A DNA stretch of 64,000 nt from Sphingobacteriales bacterium (GCA_016219985.1 JACRJO010000001.1:1-64000), one strand, 5' to 3'; positions 23,973 to 33,779 are shown, counted from the stretch's first letter. Made by a program: numbers and translations. Notes: a model not told the origin generated them from the sequence alone.

Positions 23973-25001
23973 TCAATCAATAAGGCGGGGTAGCTTAAAG
24001 ATTTTATATTTCCCTCTTTTTTCTTTCGGCAGGTGAATTTTTGAAATGGTAAAATACAAGGCCCCGTCACTGTCGAATGCAAAGGAGTCCGGCCATTGTA
24101 TTCTCTTATCAGCTATTACGGTTTTAACAGTCCGGTTAGGTGTAATTAAAGAAATTGCATTTTTTTCAAGACTGCTCAAAATTATATTTCCGTGTTTATC
24201 CATTATTATTCCATCATTTGCGCCAGTATCCGCGTATCTTTCAACATAGTCCCCCTTCCGCCGGTCACTCATCTTTGTATTCACTAAAATGTACACCGGT
24301 ATCCTATATACATACTTCCCCATCAGAGATGAATAATACAAGTATTCGTTTTTATCATCCAATTCTATCCCATCAGAATTTACCGGATGCTTTCTCTCAT
24401 AACCCTCAACAGAAATCTTAGCCACTTCTGTCATGGTTGATGGATGTAAAGCCAGCTCTCTCCTGATTTCACGGGTCTTCATATTTAGCGTAACAATTCC
24501 CCCCGCCTGCGAATCAGTAAAATATGCATATCCCCTGTCAGTATCAATTCTAAAGTCGTTCAGGTAACTTTTGCCAGTAATCGCTGACACAGGAAATACA
24601 AATTTTTGTTTCAATGTCCCCGTCTTTAAATCAAAACAATAAAAATAGGCGCTATTGGTGGAGTCAGTTTCAAATTTGTACCCCGTATCCAGGACCCAAA
24701 GACAGCCTGATTTATCCGCATAAATACTTTGTACGCAAATAAAATGTGCCTGTTCATTAATATCATTCCACTCCTTATTGGGGAAAGGCACAACAATACT
24801 GTCCACAATTTCAGCGACAGCTATATGCTCCTCTTCACCCCATCTTGGGAAACAGACAAAAATGCGGTTATCAGGAGAGATGGCAATACCGGTCCACTGT
24901 ACTGTACTTTGTGCAAATTCAATCAACCCTGACTTTGAATCACTTTGACCCCACGCTTTGCTAACAAATAAAGAAAAGGCAAAAAGGAATAGTTTTTTCA
25001 T
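23973..25001 (-). CDS. secreted MRJP/yellow-like beta-propeller protein
   Basis: A 342-residue protein with a signal peptide (cleavage near WGQ). The sequence follows the major-royal-jelly/yellow family: STVQWTGIAISPDNRIFVCFPRW opening, CLWVLDTG, FRIDTDRGYAYFTDSQAGGI, PVNSDGIELDDKNEYLYYSSL and DGIIMDKHGNIILSSL. These fold as a six-blade propeller and include bacterial dopachrome-tautomerase-like proteins. Activity cannot be assigned. It is followed upstream, 11 bp away on the same strand, by a LysE-family exporter gene, so the two are probably one transcript. Confidence 0.82.
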   Translation of the reverse strand: MKKLFLFAFSLFVSKAWGQSDSKSGLIEFAQSTVQWTGIAISPDNRIFVCFPRWGEEEHIAVAEIVDSIVVPFPNKEWNDINEQAHFICVQSIYADKSGCLWVLDTGYKFETDSTNSAYFYCFDLKTGTLKQKFVFPVSAITGKSYLNDFRIDTDRGYAYFTDSQAGGIVTLNMKTREIRRELALHPSTMTEVAKISVEGYERKHPVNSDGIELDDKNEYLYYSSLMGKYVYRIPVYILVNTKMSDRRKGDYVERYADTGANDGIIMDKHGNIILSSLEKNAISLITPNRTVKTVIADKRIQWPDSFAFDSDGALYFTISKIHLPKEKRGKYKIFKLPRLID

Positions 25002-25012
25002 ATGTAATACAT

Positions 25013-25630
25013 TCAGATGAGATTTTTAACTGCAATCAGGATAAAAATAGCAGCTACGATAAACCGTTGTTTAATGCGAATTCTGTGTATATGTCCATCT
25101 TTATAAATGAAGGAGGACATCCCAATGAATAATAAGTTAACAAGAAAACTTATACTCAGAAATATTACTCCAAGTATTGCATTTTGCCTCCAAACGCCCT
25201 CTCTTGTTGGTGTAATAAACTGGGAAAAAACAGCTATAAAAAAAAAGATCACCTTGGGGTTTGAAATATTTATAACAAAGCCGGTCCAAAACAGCTTAAG
25301 CCTATTACTGAATAAATTTGTATCCCGGGATACTGTTCTTTTTTCATCTGCCCTGATCATTCTGTATGCAAGAACCAGCAGATAAACTGAACCCAGCACC
25401 CTTATGCATAAAAAAAGGAAGGGCGTGTTTTGAACAACTGATGAAAATCCGGTGATTACTAATAAGATAAATACAAGGTCAGCAAAATTAACTCCCAGTA
25501 AAGAATAGATACCGGCCTTTATGCCCTGAAGAGATGCCCGGGACATCAGGTAGAGCATTGTAGGACCCGGGATTACAATTAAAATCAGTATCGAAACAGT
25601 GTATGTTATTAAGTCGGCAGCCGAAAACAT
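25013..25630 (-). CDS. LysE/RhtB-family exporter
   Basis: A 205-residue membrane protein with about six helices. The conserved IPGPTMLYLMSRASLQGIKAG segment near residues 19-38 is the LysE/RhtB signature. I choose the ATG at 25630 (MFSAADLITY), which matches the usual family start. A start 11 codons further upstream is possible. Family members export amino acids or related metabolites. It is encoded just before the propeller protein gene on the same strand. Confidence 0.82.
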   Translation of the reverse strand: MFSAADLITYTVSILILIVIPGPTMLYLMSRASLQGIKAGIYSLLGVNFADLVFILLVITGFSSVVQNTPFLFLCIRVLGSVYLLVLAYRMIRADEKRTVSRDTNLFSNRLKLFWTGFVINISNPKVIFFFIAVFSQFITPTREGVWRQNAILGVIFLSISFLVNLLFIGMSSFIYKDGHIHRIRIKQRFIVAAIFILIAVKNLI

Positions 25631-25715
25631 TCCTTCGTTTTCTGCAAAGCTCCGGTCTTTCATTCGCCTGAAAAAGGAGAGGCATCACAGTTTTACTGTG
25701 ATGTACATCACATCT

Positions 25716-26279
25716 TCAATGCAACCGGCTTAACGTTTCCCTTGACACCCCAAGATATGACGCAACGATCGACTTGGGTACCCTTTGTAAGAGCGCAGGG
25801 TATTGCTTCAAAAGCAATTCATACCTCCCTTTAATATCATCTGACAAGAAAGAGAGCATCCTTCTTTGCAATGCAGCATACCCGCTATTTGCCTTCTTTC
25901 TAAAAAAGTATTCAACCTTATGAAATTCTTTACATATTTTTTCCCTGTCATCAAATGAAAGCGCATAAACCTCGCAATCTTCAATACTTTCTATACTAAG
26001 TGTTGCATTCCCCTGTGAAAAGTAAGCAGGATAATCTGTAATCCACCAGTTCTCCATTGCAAACTGAACTACATGTTCCTTGCCAGATTCATCATGATAG
26101 CAAGCGACTAACAACCCCTTTTTTACCCAAAAAGTGTTTGTCACTTTGTCCCCGGCCTGCAACAAATATCTTTTCCGCTTTATAATTCTCCTTTTGAAAT
26201 GTGATCTGATATATTCATACTCATCATTTGTGAGTGCAATTATTTCCTCAAAATGCTTTTTCAATTGATCGTCGTCCAT
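25716..26279 (-). CDS. Crp/Fnr-family transcriptional regulator
   Basis: A 187-residue regulator with an N-terminal cyclic-nucleotide-binding-like beta-roll (about 25-115; GDKVTNTFWVKKGLLVACY and ESGKEHVVQFAMENWW) and a C-terminal winged helix (VPKSIVASYLGVSRETLSRLH). This is the common Bacteroidota Crp/Fnr type. It is upstream of the LysE and propeller genes on the same strand and may control them. The C-terminus ends right after the recognition helix, slightly short. Confidence 0.85.
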   Translation of the reverse strand: MDDDQLKKHFEEIIALTNDEYEYIRSHFKRRIIKRKRYLLQAGDKVTNTFWVKKGLLVACYHDESGKEHVVQFAMENWWITDYPAYFSQGNATLSIESIEDCEVYALSFDDREKICKEFHKVEYFFRKKANSGYAALQRRMLSFLSDDIKGRYELLLKQYPALLQRVPKSIVASYLGVSRETLSRLH

Positions 26280-26605
26280 TTTTCGTAAATTATAAATAGT
26301 GTACTACTATATTTCTGCAGCCAGGATACCTAAATACAAACGTACATAATATAAATTGCAAATAAATCCACTCACAGCAGCAACATAGTCATGTGCAAAA
26401 AAAATGAGCAGCACAATTCTTCTCATTTTCAATCGTACAAAATAACAAGGCTACCCCTTATTACAAAATCATCATACAGGGGGAAAACAGTCTCTTCAGC
26501 TTATACCAGAATTTGAGAAGGCCTAAGTTGACCAATATCTTTTACTTTCCCTGTTGTTTTACCCTTCATTGGTATATGATTGATTATCAATCATCTGCTC
26601 AGTTT
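26280..26605. other. non-coding, AT-rich
   Basis: No supported gene. It should contain the promoter of the Crp/Fnr gene (start 26279). Nothing else stood out before the third attachment core at 26606. Confidence 0.35.
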
Positions 26606-26616
26606 GGGCGAGGCTA
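26606..26616 (+). other. third attachment core (GGCGAGGCTAC)
   Basis: All 11 bases match the tRNA-Arg 3' end at 17499-17509. It is the best candidate for the far right end of the accessory region, giving a total span of about 9.1 kb from the tRNA. Confidence 0.5.
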
Positions 26617-26655
26617 CATTTTGGCCAAATTAACAGGCCCAAAAAATTAAAAAAA

Positions 26656-26692
26656 TGAGGAGGTCGTCTTTTGAGACAACCCCCTTCCTTTT
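26656..26692 (+). terminator. hairpin with T-run after the third core
   Basis: GGT-C-GTCT-TTTG-AGAC-A-ACC with outer AGGA/TCCT pairs and a following TTTTTA. It lies 40 bases after the att core and could be the original chromosomal terminator of tRNA-Arg before the island entered. Confidence 0.45.
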
Positions 26693-26802
26693 TATATGCC
26701 TTTGGGTTTATCAATTCAACTTTCATTTTTATTCGCCCTTTTTGAATTGTTTTGAAAACCCTACCAGAAAAGTCGAGCCATTACTCCTAAAAAACCGCCA
26801 CG

Positions 26803-27300
26803 TTACTCACTTTTAGCGAGCAGTTCAAACAATATATCGTTCAGAAAAAAATTATCCCTCTCAATTTTGTGCTTAGTTAAAATACCAGCTTTAACCAGCG
26901 TATCTAAATAACGAATAGCTGTACTGCGGCTGATTTGCAAATCAGCCTGGAAGAATTCACTCCTGGTACAAGGATATTTAAACAGGTTATTCAGCAAATC
27001 CTGGCTGTAGAGTTTGGGATGATTACTTCGTATCAGCTGCTTATACTGTTGCATCAATACGTTGATGGCTGAAATTAATACAATAGAGTCAGCCGCCGCT
27101 TTTTCTACTCCATCCAGCATAAACAATACCCACTCTTCCCATTTATTTTTATCCCGTACTTCCTGTAATAAACGATAGTAATCTTTTTTGTGCTGCGTGA
27201 TATAACGGCTCAGGTACAATAACGGTAAGTGCAGCAGTCCTTTTTGTACCAGGTATAAAATATTAATGATGCGGCCTGTGCGTGAAGAAATAAAATAGTT
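26803..27300 (-). pseudogene. Fic-family protein, 3' remnant
   Basis: The frame encodes the part of a Fic/AMP-transferase protein that follows the active site: RTGRIINILYLVQKG then LLYLSRYITQHKKDYY and a C-terminal helical and winged-helix region (ISRSTAIRYLDTLVKAGIL). The HPFxDGNGR active-site loop is lost; the residues before RTGR read NYFISS. No proper start codon precedes the homologous part; an internal TTG at 27219 is the first candidate. A degraded gene. Confidence 0.7.
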
Positions 27301-27347
27301 AGCGGCAATTGTAAAGTGCCGTTGAGTCTTTTTGATGACTATTTTTC

Positions 27348-27715
27348 ACCTGACAGTCAGCAGAAATTTACGCCTGTCAATCAAAACTCTTTTCGGGTGG
27401 CAAAGCAGTTTGAGTAACAAGCCTAAATATGATTGCCCTATTAAAAAATACATAGAGACAAGCATCTCGGCAATCAAAATCAATGCAACAACTCAAAAAG
27501 TTTGGGGCGCATTAACAAGGCCTGAGCTTGCAAAACCCTGACAATATGGCTATGATTTGCTGACAAGCCGGGAAACAGGTACAGGCATAAGGTTTGTAAC
27601 AAAGTGGGAGGGCAAAGTATTCGAGCAATGGGGAGAAGTAATAGAAATGTCCGCTAAGGTCTGACGTATTTACACCCTCTCTTATGCGCCTGAAACAGCC
27701 CTTATTGCCTTGTAA
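27348..27715 (+). pseudogene. SRPBCC (AHSA1-type) domain remnant, copy 1
   Basis: Conceptual translation gives KKYIETSISAIKINATTQKVWGALTRPEL, then stop codons, then GYDLLTSRETGTGIRFVTKWEGKVFEQWGEVIEM. This is the start of an AHSA1/START-like domain broken by stops. It has a second decayed copy at 44798-45199, and the upstream sequence (GCAGAAATTTACGCCTG) is also shared, showing duplication before or during decay. Confidence 0.6.
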
Positions 27716-28133
27716 AACTACCGCAGAATACTAGAAAACCCATATTGATACCCGGTTTAAAGATTTTCAGCCGCTGCCAGCATATCAGCAGTAATTATAG
27801 TAACGCAGCCTGTATACAGGACAGCTGATAACCCTACTGTGATAACCCCGTACTTTAGCCATTTCTTCAGGGAATGCAGCAGGCAATCGAAAACCGGTAC
27901 CCAGGTTGCACTACAATAGTTTGCGCTCTTAAACAGACTGCTAAAAAAAAATCGGGGGAGCAATAATTCTTTACCCTTTTGCGGTTGCGAAGTGAGGTGC
28001 TATTAGCTTCTGATGGAAAACAACCTACTATTTTTGCGTATTGCAGCGCTTCTACAGCCGGGCCTTTGTTCCGGTTCCGGCCCCTGCTTTCAACTACAGC
28101 TGATCAGAAAAATGAAAGCATAAGTAAAAAACA
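27716..28133. other. intergenic, no recognisable gene
   Basis: Short frames exist on both strands, none with family resemblance, signal or coupling. Probably decayed sequence next to the SRPBCC remnant. Confidence 0.35.
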
Positions 28134-28159
28134 AGGGAACAGTCCAAAGACTGCTCCCT
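28134..28159 (-). terminator. intrinsic terminator of the ZU5-type lipoprotein gene
   Basis: AGGGAACAGTC-CAAA-GACTGCTCCCT, 10 of 11 pairs, followed on the minus strand by TTGTTTTTT. It lies 36 bp past the stop of the gene ending at 28196. Confidence 0.8.
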
Positions 28160-28195
28160 GTTACCGACCTACTGCTTATACACCCTGTCAAATCC

Positions 28196-29500
28196 TTACC
28201 ACTTTCTTTGCACTTTATAAGTTCCTACAACAAAGCCTATTTCTCTCTGCTTTCCTGTTGACACATCCATCAGTCCTGACTGGCTGATAATAAAAGAGCC
28301 CCTGACATATTTTTTTCCGCCTTCAGTAAACTCCTCAGCTGTCACGTACCCCCCACTATCCGTAAGTTCATCATCCTTTTCATATACCGAGGTATATATG
28401 CCATTGATGGAGGCATCAGAATCTTCGAATCCAATATAATTCTCAGGTTCCCCCTTTGAAAACCACTCATGCATTCCCGCTGAATTCTGCCCGGAAATAA
28501 CGGGCCAGGAAATAATAATTTGGGGAATATCAGGAGTTACACGCTGGCTTACTATACCATACCGGTTGGGAGAAACAGTTTTCACTCCAACAGCCGGGTA
28601 AGTGTGCCAATCTCCATAATCAATACTAATTGAAATACCCTCATCAATGATATAAATAGTGCTGACCAGTAACACCTGCTTCCCCTGAACATTCAGTTCT
28701 GCTGTTACAGTGACCCTTCTGTTAGCAGGCATGGTGGAAGGAGCCGTATAACTTGCTTCATTTCCATTTGCCGTCAGTTTGCCAGGTCCGTTCAGTGTCC
28801 ATTTTACAATGTACCCGGGATCCAGCTTTGTTGGTACTCCGCAAATGGCATCCGGGATGGCAAGAGGTACTGCTAAGTCATCGGGGCCATTGTTGCCGGG
28901 CGGGTACACATAACGCAACGCCTTCAAGGTAACATTTTCACCCAGTCCCACTGTTTTTGCAGTTGGAGTTAACTCCAATGAGGCAATCAAAGCCCAGTCG
29001 CTAAAATGATCGGTTTGAACAGATACTATTTTTTGCGTGGTGTCGTTCACGGTACCGCCCGCACATGTCCAGATCCCCCGTTCATTCTGGTAGGCAATTT
29101 CCAGTGCTTCCTTATTACAGAGCCGGGCTTCGCTGGTTTTGTAGTAAAAACGGACTGTTACTTTCTTTTTAAATATCTTTCCGTGTGGCGTAAACCGATA
29201 ACTATTTCCAATGCCGCTGATGGCGGTATTTTTGATAACCTGGATACCAATATCGGTCTCTTCTGTCAATGCGCCGCCGGGAATAATAATTTCGATTCTT
29301 CCATCCTCGCTTTTGACAGATCCGCCATCCGGCCCGATTGATTCTGTCAGTGTTTCCGTGAGTGCAACCCCGGCAGGACGTACCTCGGTTACAGCTTTTG
29401 TTTGTGCAGCTACAGGATTTTTTTTGCAGGAACTAATGCAAAGCAGAAGTGCAAATATCCACAGGCTTCTGCAGCGGTTTGTGTATATAAGTTTATTCAT
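28196..29500 (-). CDS. lipoprotein with ZU5-like domain
   Basis: A 434-residue lipoprotein: signal with lipobox LLLCISSC. Residues about 55-175 look like a ZU5-type beta domain (GPDGGSVKSEDGRIEIIIPGG, then DIGIQVIKNT and HFSDWALIAS), a module common in Bacteroidota surface proteins. The following 250 residues include an Ig-like part (KTVGLGENVTLKALRYVYPP ... VKWTLNGPGKLTANGNEASYTAPS). Probably exposed on the cell surface. Function unknown. Single gene with its own terminator. Confidence 0.72.
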   Translation of the reverse strand: MNKLIYTNRCRSLWIFALLLCISSCKKNPVAAQTKAVTEVRPAGVALTETLTESIGPDGGSVKSEDGRIEIIIPGGALTEETDIGIQVIKNTAISGIGNSYRFTPHGKIFKKKVTVRFYYKTSEARLCNKEALEIAYQNERGIWTCAGGTVNDTTQKIVSVQTDHFSDWALIASLELTPTAKTVGLGENVTLKALRYVYPPGNNGPDDLAVPLAIPDAICGVPTKLDPGYIVKWTLNGPGKLTANGNEASYTAPSTMPANRRVTVTAELNVQGKQVLLVSTIYIIDEGISISIDYGDWHTYPAVGVKTVSPNRYGIVSQRVTPDIPQIIISWPVISGQNSAGMHEWFSKGEPENYIGFEDSDASINGIYTSVYEKDDELTDSGGYVTAEEFTEGGKKYVRGSFIISQSGLMDVSTGKQREIGFVVGTYKVQRKW

Positions 29501-29607
29501 TTACAATATCCGTTTGAATTAATGAAGATTTACATCCGGCAATGAACAGGGCAATAGAAGCAACGGGCAGTTAAATAGCCAGGCCCATTGCTTCCATTGC
29601 AAGGGAC

Positions 29608-30189
29608 TTAAAACCTGATCGTTGCCCCAAGTTGTACGGGAGAAATGCCATATCCTAATTCAGCATACACGCCAAAATTCTCTTTAAAAAAATATCTCCC
29701 CCCGGCGTGCAGTTCAAAATCGATAGCGGAACCGGTATCTTTCTGCCCGATGATTTCTCCCCCATCACCGCCGTCCACGCCACCTGTATCCATGCTGTAT
29801 TTTACACTGTATCTCCGGTAAAGAAGCCCGGCACCCCCATAAACGTCAAGCCCGGGGTTGGTAATTTTTAAAACTTCATTGAAGTGATAAGAACCCCTGG
29901 CGCCGAACAGGAGGTACGTGTATTTCCAGTCAGCCAGGTATTTACGCTGCACATAGCCCGCCGCAATACCCGCGCTGGTCGTTTTTGTAAGGCCATGCTC
30001 AAATGACACGGCAATGGGCAAGCCGCCGGTGCCGGAAAGCCCATAACTTCCAAGTCCAATTCCAGCATTTAAAAAGCTCAGTTTTTTGACATCATAAAGG
30101 CCGTTGTTTTTGGCGTCTTGCGCCATCACGCTGTTTTGGGCAAACAGGGCAAACAATAACCCCATTGGTACTAAATTTTTCATTTTCAT
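29608..30189 (-). CDS. outer-membrane beta-barrel protein
   Basis: A 193-residue protein with a signal peptide (cleavage near VMAQ) and an eight-strand-like barrel pattern (LNAGIGLGSYGL, LPIAVSFEHGLTKTTSAGIAAGY, LDVYGGAGLLYRRY, NFGVYAELGYGI), ending QLGATIRF with a terminal phenylalanine. A glycine/aspartate-rich loop (VDGGDGGE) sits near residue 140. Function unknown. Confidence 0.72.
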   Translation of the reverse strand: MKMKNLVPMGLLFALFAQNSVMAQDAKNNGLYDVKKLSFLNAGIGLGSYGLSGTGGLPIAVSFEHGLTKTTSAGIAAGYVQRKYLADWKYTYLLFGARGSYHFNEVLKITNPGLDVYGGAGLLYRRYSVKYSMDTGGVDGGDGGEIIGQKDTGSAIDFELHAGGRYFFKENFGVYAELGYGISPVQLGATIRF

Positions 30190-30324
30190 TGATCGTATGT
30201 TTTTTCGCTTCTAAAATATTCTTCCTGGTCACCGATGTTGTTTGCGCCAACTCATAAACTGATACAGAGGCAGGTGTACAAAAAAGAAGACGGCCTCCTT
30301 CGGCCAGCGCCATTGTATACTCAC

Positions 30325-31356
30325 TCAATCAGGGGATTCCATTTTTCTATATATACCTGCCGCATCTTCTGTCATTTTGCGACTGGCGGCCGCCGTTTGC
30401 CCATTCGCCGCTATGGTAAAAGAAATGCTGTTCAAATGCATAAGCGCCTCCCACACACGCTCCTGCACATCAGCCACCAAAGCAATCAGCTGCCTGTCAT
30501 TACCGTCCAGCTTTTTGCCATAATCGATTGCGTCCAACAGGGCGCTCAACTCGTTTGCACACCTGTAAATGTTTTCAGCGTTTATTTTCCACCATGAATA
30601 AAGAGAGGTATGCTTTCTTTGAAAATAATTTTGCCGCTTCTGATCAGCGTCCTTCAGCAGTTTCAGCATTTTCTGCGGGTCCGGGATTTCGGCAACAGCA
30701 TCCATGCCCTCAAAGACCTTTACTTTTTTTACCGGCACCTTTGCCTTATCCAGTTCCAACTGCCCGTTGATGGCGTTGATTTCATCATCCCTTTCAAACA
30801 TGTGGTGCAGCAGGTCTCTTTCAGCAACCTCTTTAGAAAAGACAGGCCAGTTCAGGCTTTTTTCGATTTGTAAAACCTGCCGATAATATCCCATTCCATT
30901 TTTACTTAATGTTTCTGAAAGTTTATTCCAGGACAATTTGCCGCTGCTCACGGCCGGCCTTGTGTCCATTATCAGGGAAAAACCAGCAAATTGCCCCTCC
31001 TCATCCAGCCTTTCCCCATCCGCCATAAAACTTTGCATCATTCTCTGTTCTTCCGGGCTATACTTTTTCAGAAGTGCCTTATTCTTTTTGATGGCCGCAA
31101 TATTGTTTTTAAACCTTTCAAAAAAAGAGCGAAGAATAAAATCACGTTGTGATTTGGGCAACGCAAAGGCATCTTTAATTGTTTTATCCTGATCGCCCCC
31201 AAGCGACTGTAATGTTTCATCCATTGTAAGCCGGGGCTCCGGCATACCCGTAATATATTCCGAAAATCTTGTCTCAGCGATGCTTTGTGCAGATGATCCG
31301 GTACTGAACAAAGCAATCAGAAAACAGGAAATAATAATAGTTTGAATAATGCGCAT
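30325..31356 (-). CDS. secreted helical protein of unknown function
   Basis: A 343-residue protein with a signal peptide (cleavage near SSAQ) and otherwise almost all-helical, charged sequence. I use the ATG at 31356; the alternative upstream start is a TTG. No recognised family. It lies 18 bp downstream of another secreted helical protein gene, which follows the OmpA-like gene, so the three appear to be one operon for an envelope function. Confidence 0.6.
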   Translation of the reverse strand: MRIIQTIIISCFLIALFSTGSSAQSIAETRFSEYITGMPEPRLTMDETLQSLGGDQDKTIKDAFALPKSQRDFILRSFFERFKNNIAAIKKNKALLKKYSPEEQRMMQSFMADGERLDEEGQFAGFSLIMDTRPAVSSGKLSWNKLSETLSKNGMGYYRQVLQIEKSLNWPVFSKEVAERDLLHHMFERDDEINAINGQLELDKAKVPVKKVKVFEGMDAVAEIPDPQKMLKLLKDADQKRQNYFQRKHTSLYSWWKINAENIYRCANELSALLDAIDYGKKLDGNDRQLIALVADVQERVWEALMHLNSISFTIAANGQTAAASRKMTEDAAGIYRKMESPD

Positions 31357-31374
31357 AGGTTTTTGCAATAGAAT

Positions 31375-32433
31375 TTATTTGCCTTTTTCAGCTTCAATCT
31401 TTTCCCTGCAGAACTGAGCCGCTGACACCGTAATGTTTTTAGAAAGGTCCTGGATTTCTATAATTACTCTCAGCAATCCTTCCTGGTATCCGGCCAGTTG
31501 TGATAACTCTTTCGCTTCATTTGCTGCATCCAGTGTGCCGCCATAATTAATTCGTGCAAGAAAATCATCGAAAGGTTTTGCAGCCAGTTTGAACCGTGTC
31601 ATAAGATTGCGCAGTTCCGACTGATAAAGGCTCAATTTCTTTTCAAATGTTTTGTTGCGGATTGCCCATTCCTGCGCCATCACCTCCTTAAGCCTGCGAC
31701 TGTCGGCATCTGACATTCCTTTGCCTGTCTTTTGCAGAAGGCGGTATTTTTCCGCCAGAACAGGTTTCAATTCCAACTCCTCCTTTTCATCCAGCTGTTT
31801 TTCTTTTGCCTGGAGATCCTTACCAAAATTGGTGAGACCACCTTTGTAGTATTCCTCATTAAACCGTCCAATTAATTTTGCCGCTTCTGCTACGGCTTTT
31901 AACCCTTCCTGGGAATGAGCTTTACGGTTCATCGCAATCTGCGGCTTCTGGTATTGCATCATCAGCTTTGCCTTTTCCTCATCACTCATTGCGTCAAACT
32001 TTTTTTTGAAGGCAGGGTCCTGCATTTTCGATGCAAACTCCATCATCGAGCTGTTAACTCCCGTCGCCTGTTGCAGTTGCGGATGACTTTTTAAATACTG
32101 TGCCTGCTCACTTGTACTCATATCGCCAAAGCCATCTTCCAAGGCCTGATCGCCTGCCTGCCTTTGCTTATTATTTTGCCGGATTTGCATGGTGGATTGT
32201 GTTTGCAGCTCCACTCCAATTTTCCTCATCTCATCGTAAAACGAGCCAAACATTCTCCTTTCCTCCACTTCACCATTTACCCTTGTTTTGTCAAAAGCTT
32301 CAGCAGGTGTATTGGGCGGAAGAATGATTTTCTCAGCCAGTTTGATCAGTTGGTATTTCACAGGCCGCTGTGCCCGGATGCCCGATATAAAGAAAGTAAG
32401 AGCGGCAATGGCAGCCCATTTCACTGTTTTCAT
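31375..32433 (-). CDS. secreted helical protein of unknown function
   Basis: A 352-residue protein with a signal peptide (cleavage near IRAQ). The rest is helical and rich in Lys, Glu and Gln (SDEEKAKLMMQYQKPQIAMN; LQAKEKQLDEKEELELKP), and it ends with a single cysteine near the C-terminus. It shares general composition and a SxEE/QxxMMQ-type segment with the next protein (30325-31356), so the two may be distant paralogues. Encoded 20 bp after the OmpA-like gene. Confidence 0.6.
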   Translation of the reverse strand: MKTVKWAAIAALTFFISGIRAQRPVKYQLIKLAEKIILPPNTPAEAFDKTRVNGEVEERRMFGSFYDEMRKIGVELQTQSTMQIRQNNKQRQAGDQALEDGFGDMSTSEQAQYLKSHPQLQQATGVNSSMMEFASKMQDPAFKKKFDAMSDEEKAKLMMQYQKPQIAMNRKAHSQEGLKAVAEAAKLIGRFNEEYYKGGLTNFGKDLQAKEKQLDEKEELELKPVLAEKYRLLQKTGKGMSDADSRRLKEVMAQEWAIRNKTFEKKLSLYQSELRNLMTRFKLAAKPFDDFLARINYGGTLDAANEAKELSQLAGYQEGLLRVIIEIQDLSKNITVSAAQFCREKIEAEKGK

Positions 32434-32453
32434 TTCCTTTCGATTGACGTTGA

Positions 32454-33779
32454 TTATTGCTTTACGAATTCCACCCTGCGGTTTTGCGCCTTCCCTTCTT
32501 TGCTATTATTATCAGAAACGGGCTGTAATTCACCTTTACCATCGGTTTCCATCCTTGATGCTTCAATCCCAAATTGAGTGGTTAAAGACTGCTTAACCGA
32601 TGCAGCTCTCCGTTTTGACAGGTCAAGATTTTTTGCGTCTTCACCGTCGCTGTCTGTATGCCCGATGATCTTTACCTTAACTGAAGAGTTATCCTTCAGT
32701 ACTTTTGCGATCTCCTGCAACACCCCAAAACTTTCCGCTTTAATTTTATCGGAGTTTACATCAAAGAGAATTCCGGTTGTAACCAATTTCCCCTCAGTAA
32801 TAAGCTTGCTGCGCATATCAGGAGCTCCCTGTGCGAATTTAATATTCGAAACAAAATAGCCTACCTGTTCGTCCTCATAATTGGAAGATGCAGTTTCTAT
32901 CTCAAACCGGTTAAAGGAAGAATTAGCAGGAACAGCCTGCGGTATATCATAAATTTTTTCACCATTTATCCATAAACGCAGCCTTTCCTTCTGCACCCAT
33001 ACCGCAATATGAACGGGTTTTCCAAAATAACTTCTGAAATTTTTTACTTCCTTGGGCGTGTTGCTGAAATATTCCTTGTCCTCCTTCAATGCCGTCCTTA
33101 AGCAGATGGTGGAAGCCCCCTCCTCTTCCGGGGCTATTGCTATTTTCACCGTGGTAATGCCCGTTGACTCTGCAAGATAGTTCCTTCCCTTATCATCACC
33201 GGCCGGCGTATTTACCAGTTTAAAAATAAATTCCGGAAAAATCCATGACTTTTCAGGGGCAGTAAAGTTCATTACCATATCAAACTCAGCGGTAAAATTT
33301 TCCGGAAGTTTTTTAATATAAGGCGAAACAAACCGGCCGGCCTGGTAAGCACGCATCCATTTGCCGGGCAGCCCCGCTATGGTTTGGGTTTCGCCCCGGT
33401 TGTTACTACCCCACTTCAGTGGGAGCTCGCCTGTAACATCCTGCGAATAATCCTCCGCATAAACGATTTCCTCCCCGGGTACAAAATCGTACCGGGAATA
33501 GCTTTTAAAGGCCTCCGGGTTTTGCACAACCTGGGGTTCGCCGGTTACAGACGTATCCCTGCTATTGTTATTTTCTTTCGCCTTGTTTTTTTTGCCCCCG
33601 CTCTTTATTTTATTTTCAGTTTCATCCAACACCTTGTCGGCCCCCTCATCTGCTCTTTGCTCAACCCTGTCTTTTACTTTCCGGCCTAATTTACCCAATA
33701 CTGATTGGGAAAAACACAAAACCGGCAACAACAATAGCAGCAAAAAAAATATTCGTCTCATTTGGCTTTTTATTTTCAT
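32454..33779 (-). CDS. OmpA-family protein
   Basis: A 441-residue secreted protein. Signal peptide at 10-25, then a Lys/Glu-rich helical segment (30-75), a central beta-rich region of about 220 residues resembling a lectin/laminin-type sandwich (YAEDYSQDVTGELPLKWGSN; VHIAVWVQKERLRLWINGEKIYDI), and a C-terminal OmpA peptidoglycan-binding domain (ILFDVNSDKI, IIGHTDSDGE, LDLSKRRAASVKQSL, NRRVEFV). It would tie the envelope to peptidoglycan. First gene of a three-gene operon. Start supported by a TACTTTG-like -7 box at about 33806. Confidence 0.82.
   Translation of the reverse strand: MKIKSQMRRIFFLLLLLLPVLCFSQSVLGKLGRKVKDRVEQRADEGADKVLDETENKIKSGGKKNKAKENNNSRDTSVTGEPQVVQNPEAFKSYSRYDFVPGEEIVYAEDYSQDVTGELPLKWGSNNRGETQTIAGLPGKWMRAYQAGRFVSPYIKKLPENFTAEFDMVMNFTAPEKSWIFPEFIFKLVNTPAGDDKGRNYLAESTGITTVKIAIAPEEEGASTICLRTALKEDKEYFSNTPKEVKNFRSYFGKPVHIAVWVQKERLRLWINGEKIYDIPQAVPANSSFNRFEIETASSNYEDEQVGYFVSNIKFAQGAPDMRSKLITEGKLVTTGILFDVNSDKIKAESFGVLQEIAKVLKDNSSVKVKIIGHTDSDGEDAKNLDLSKRRAASVKQSLTTQFGIEASRMETDGKGELQPVSDNNSKEGKAQNRRVEFVKQ

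Noticed and set aside
27757..27963. 68-codon minus frame with one hydrophobic stretch
   Set aside because: Located in decayed DNA, no coupling to a neighbour, no recognised pattern.
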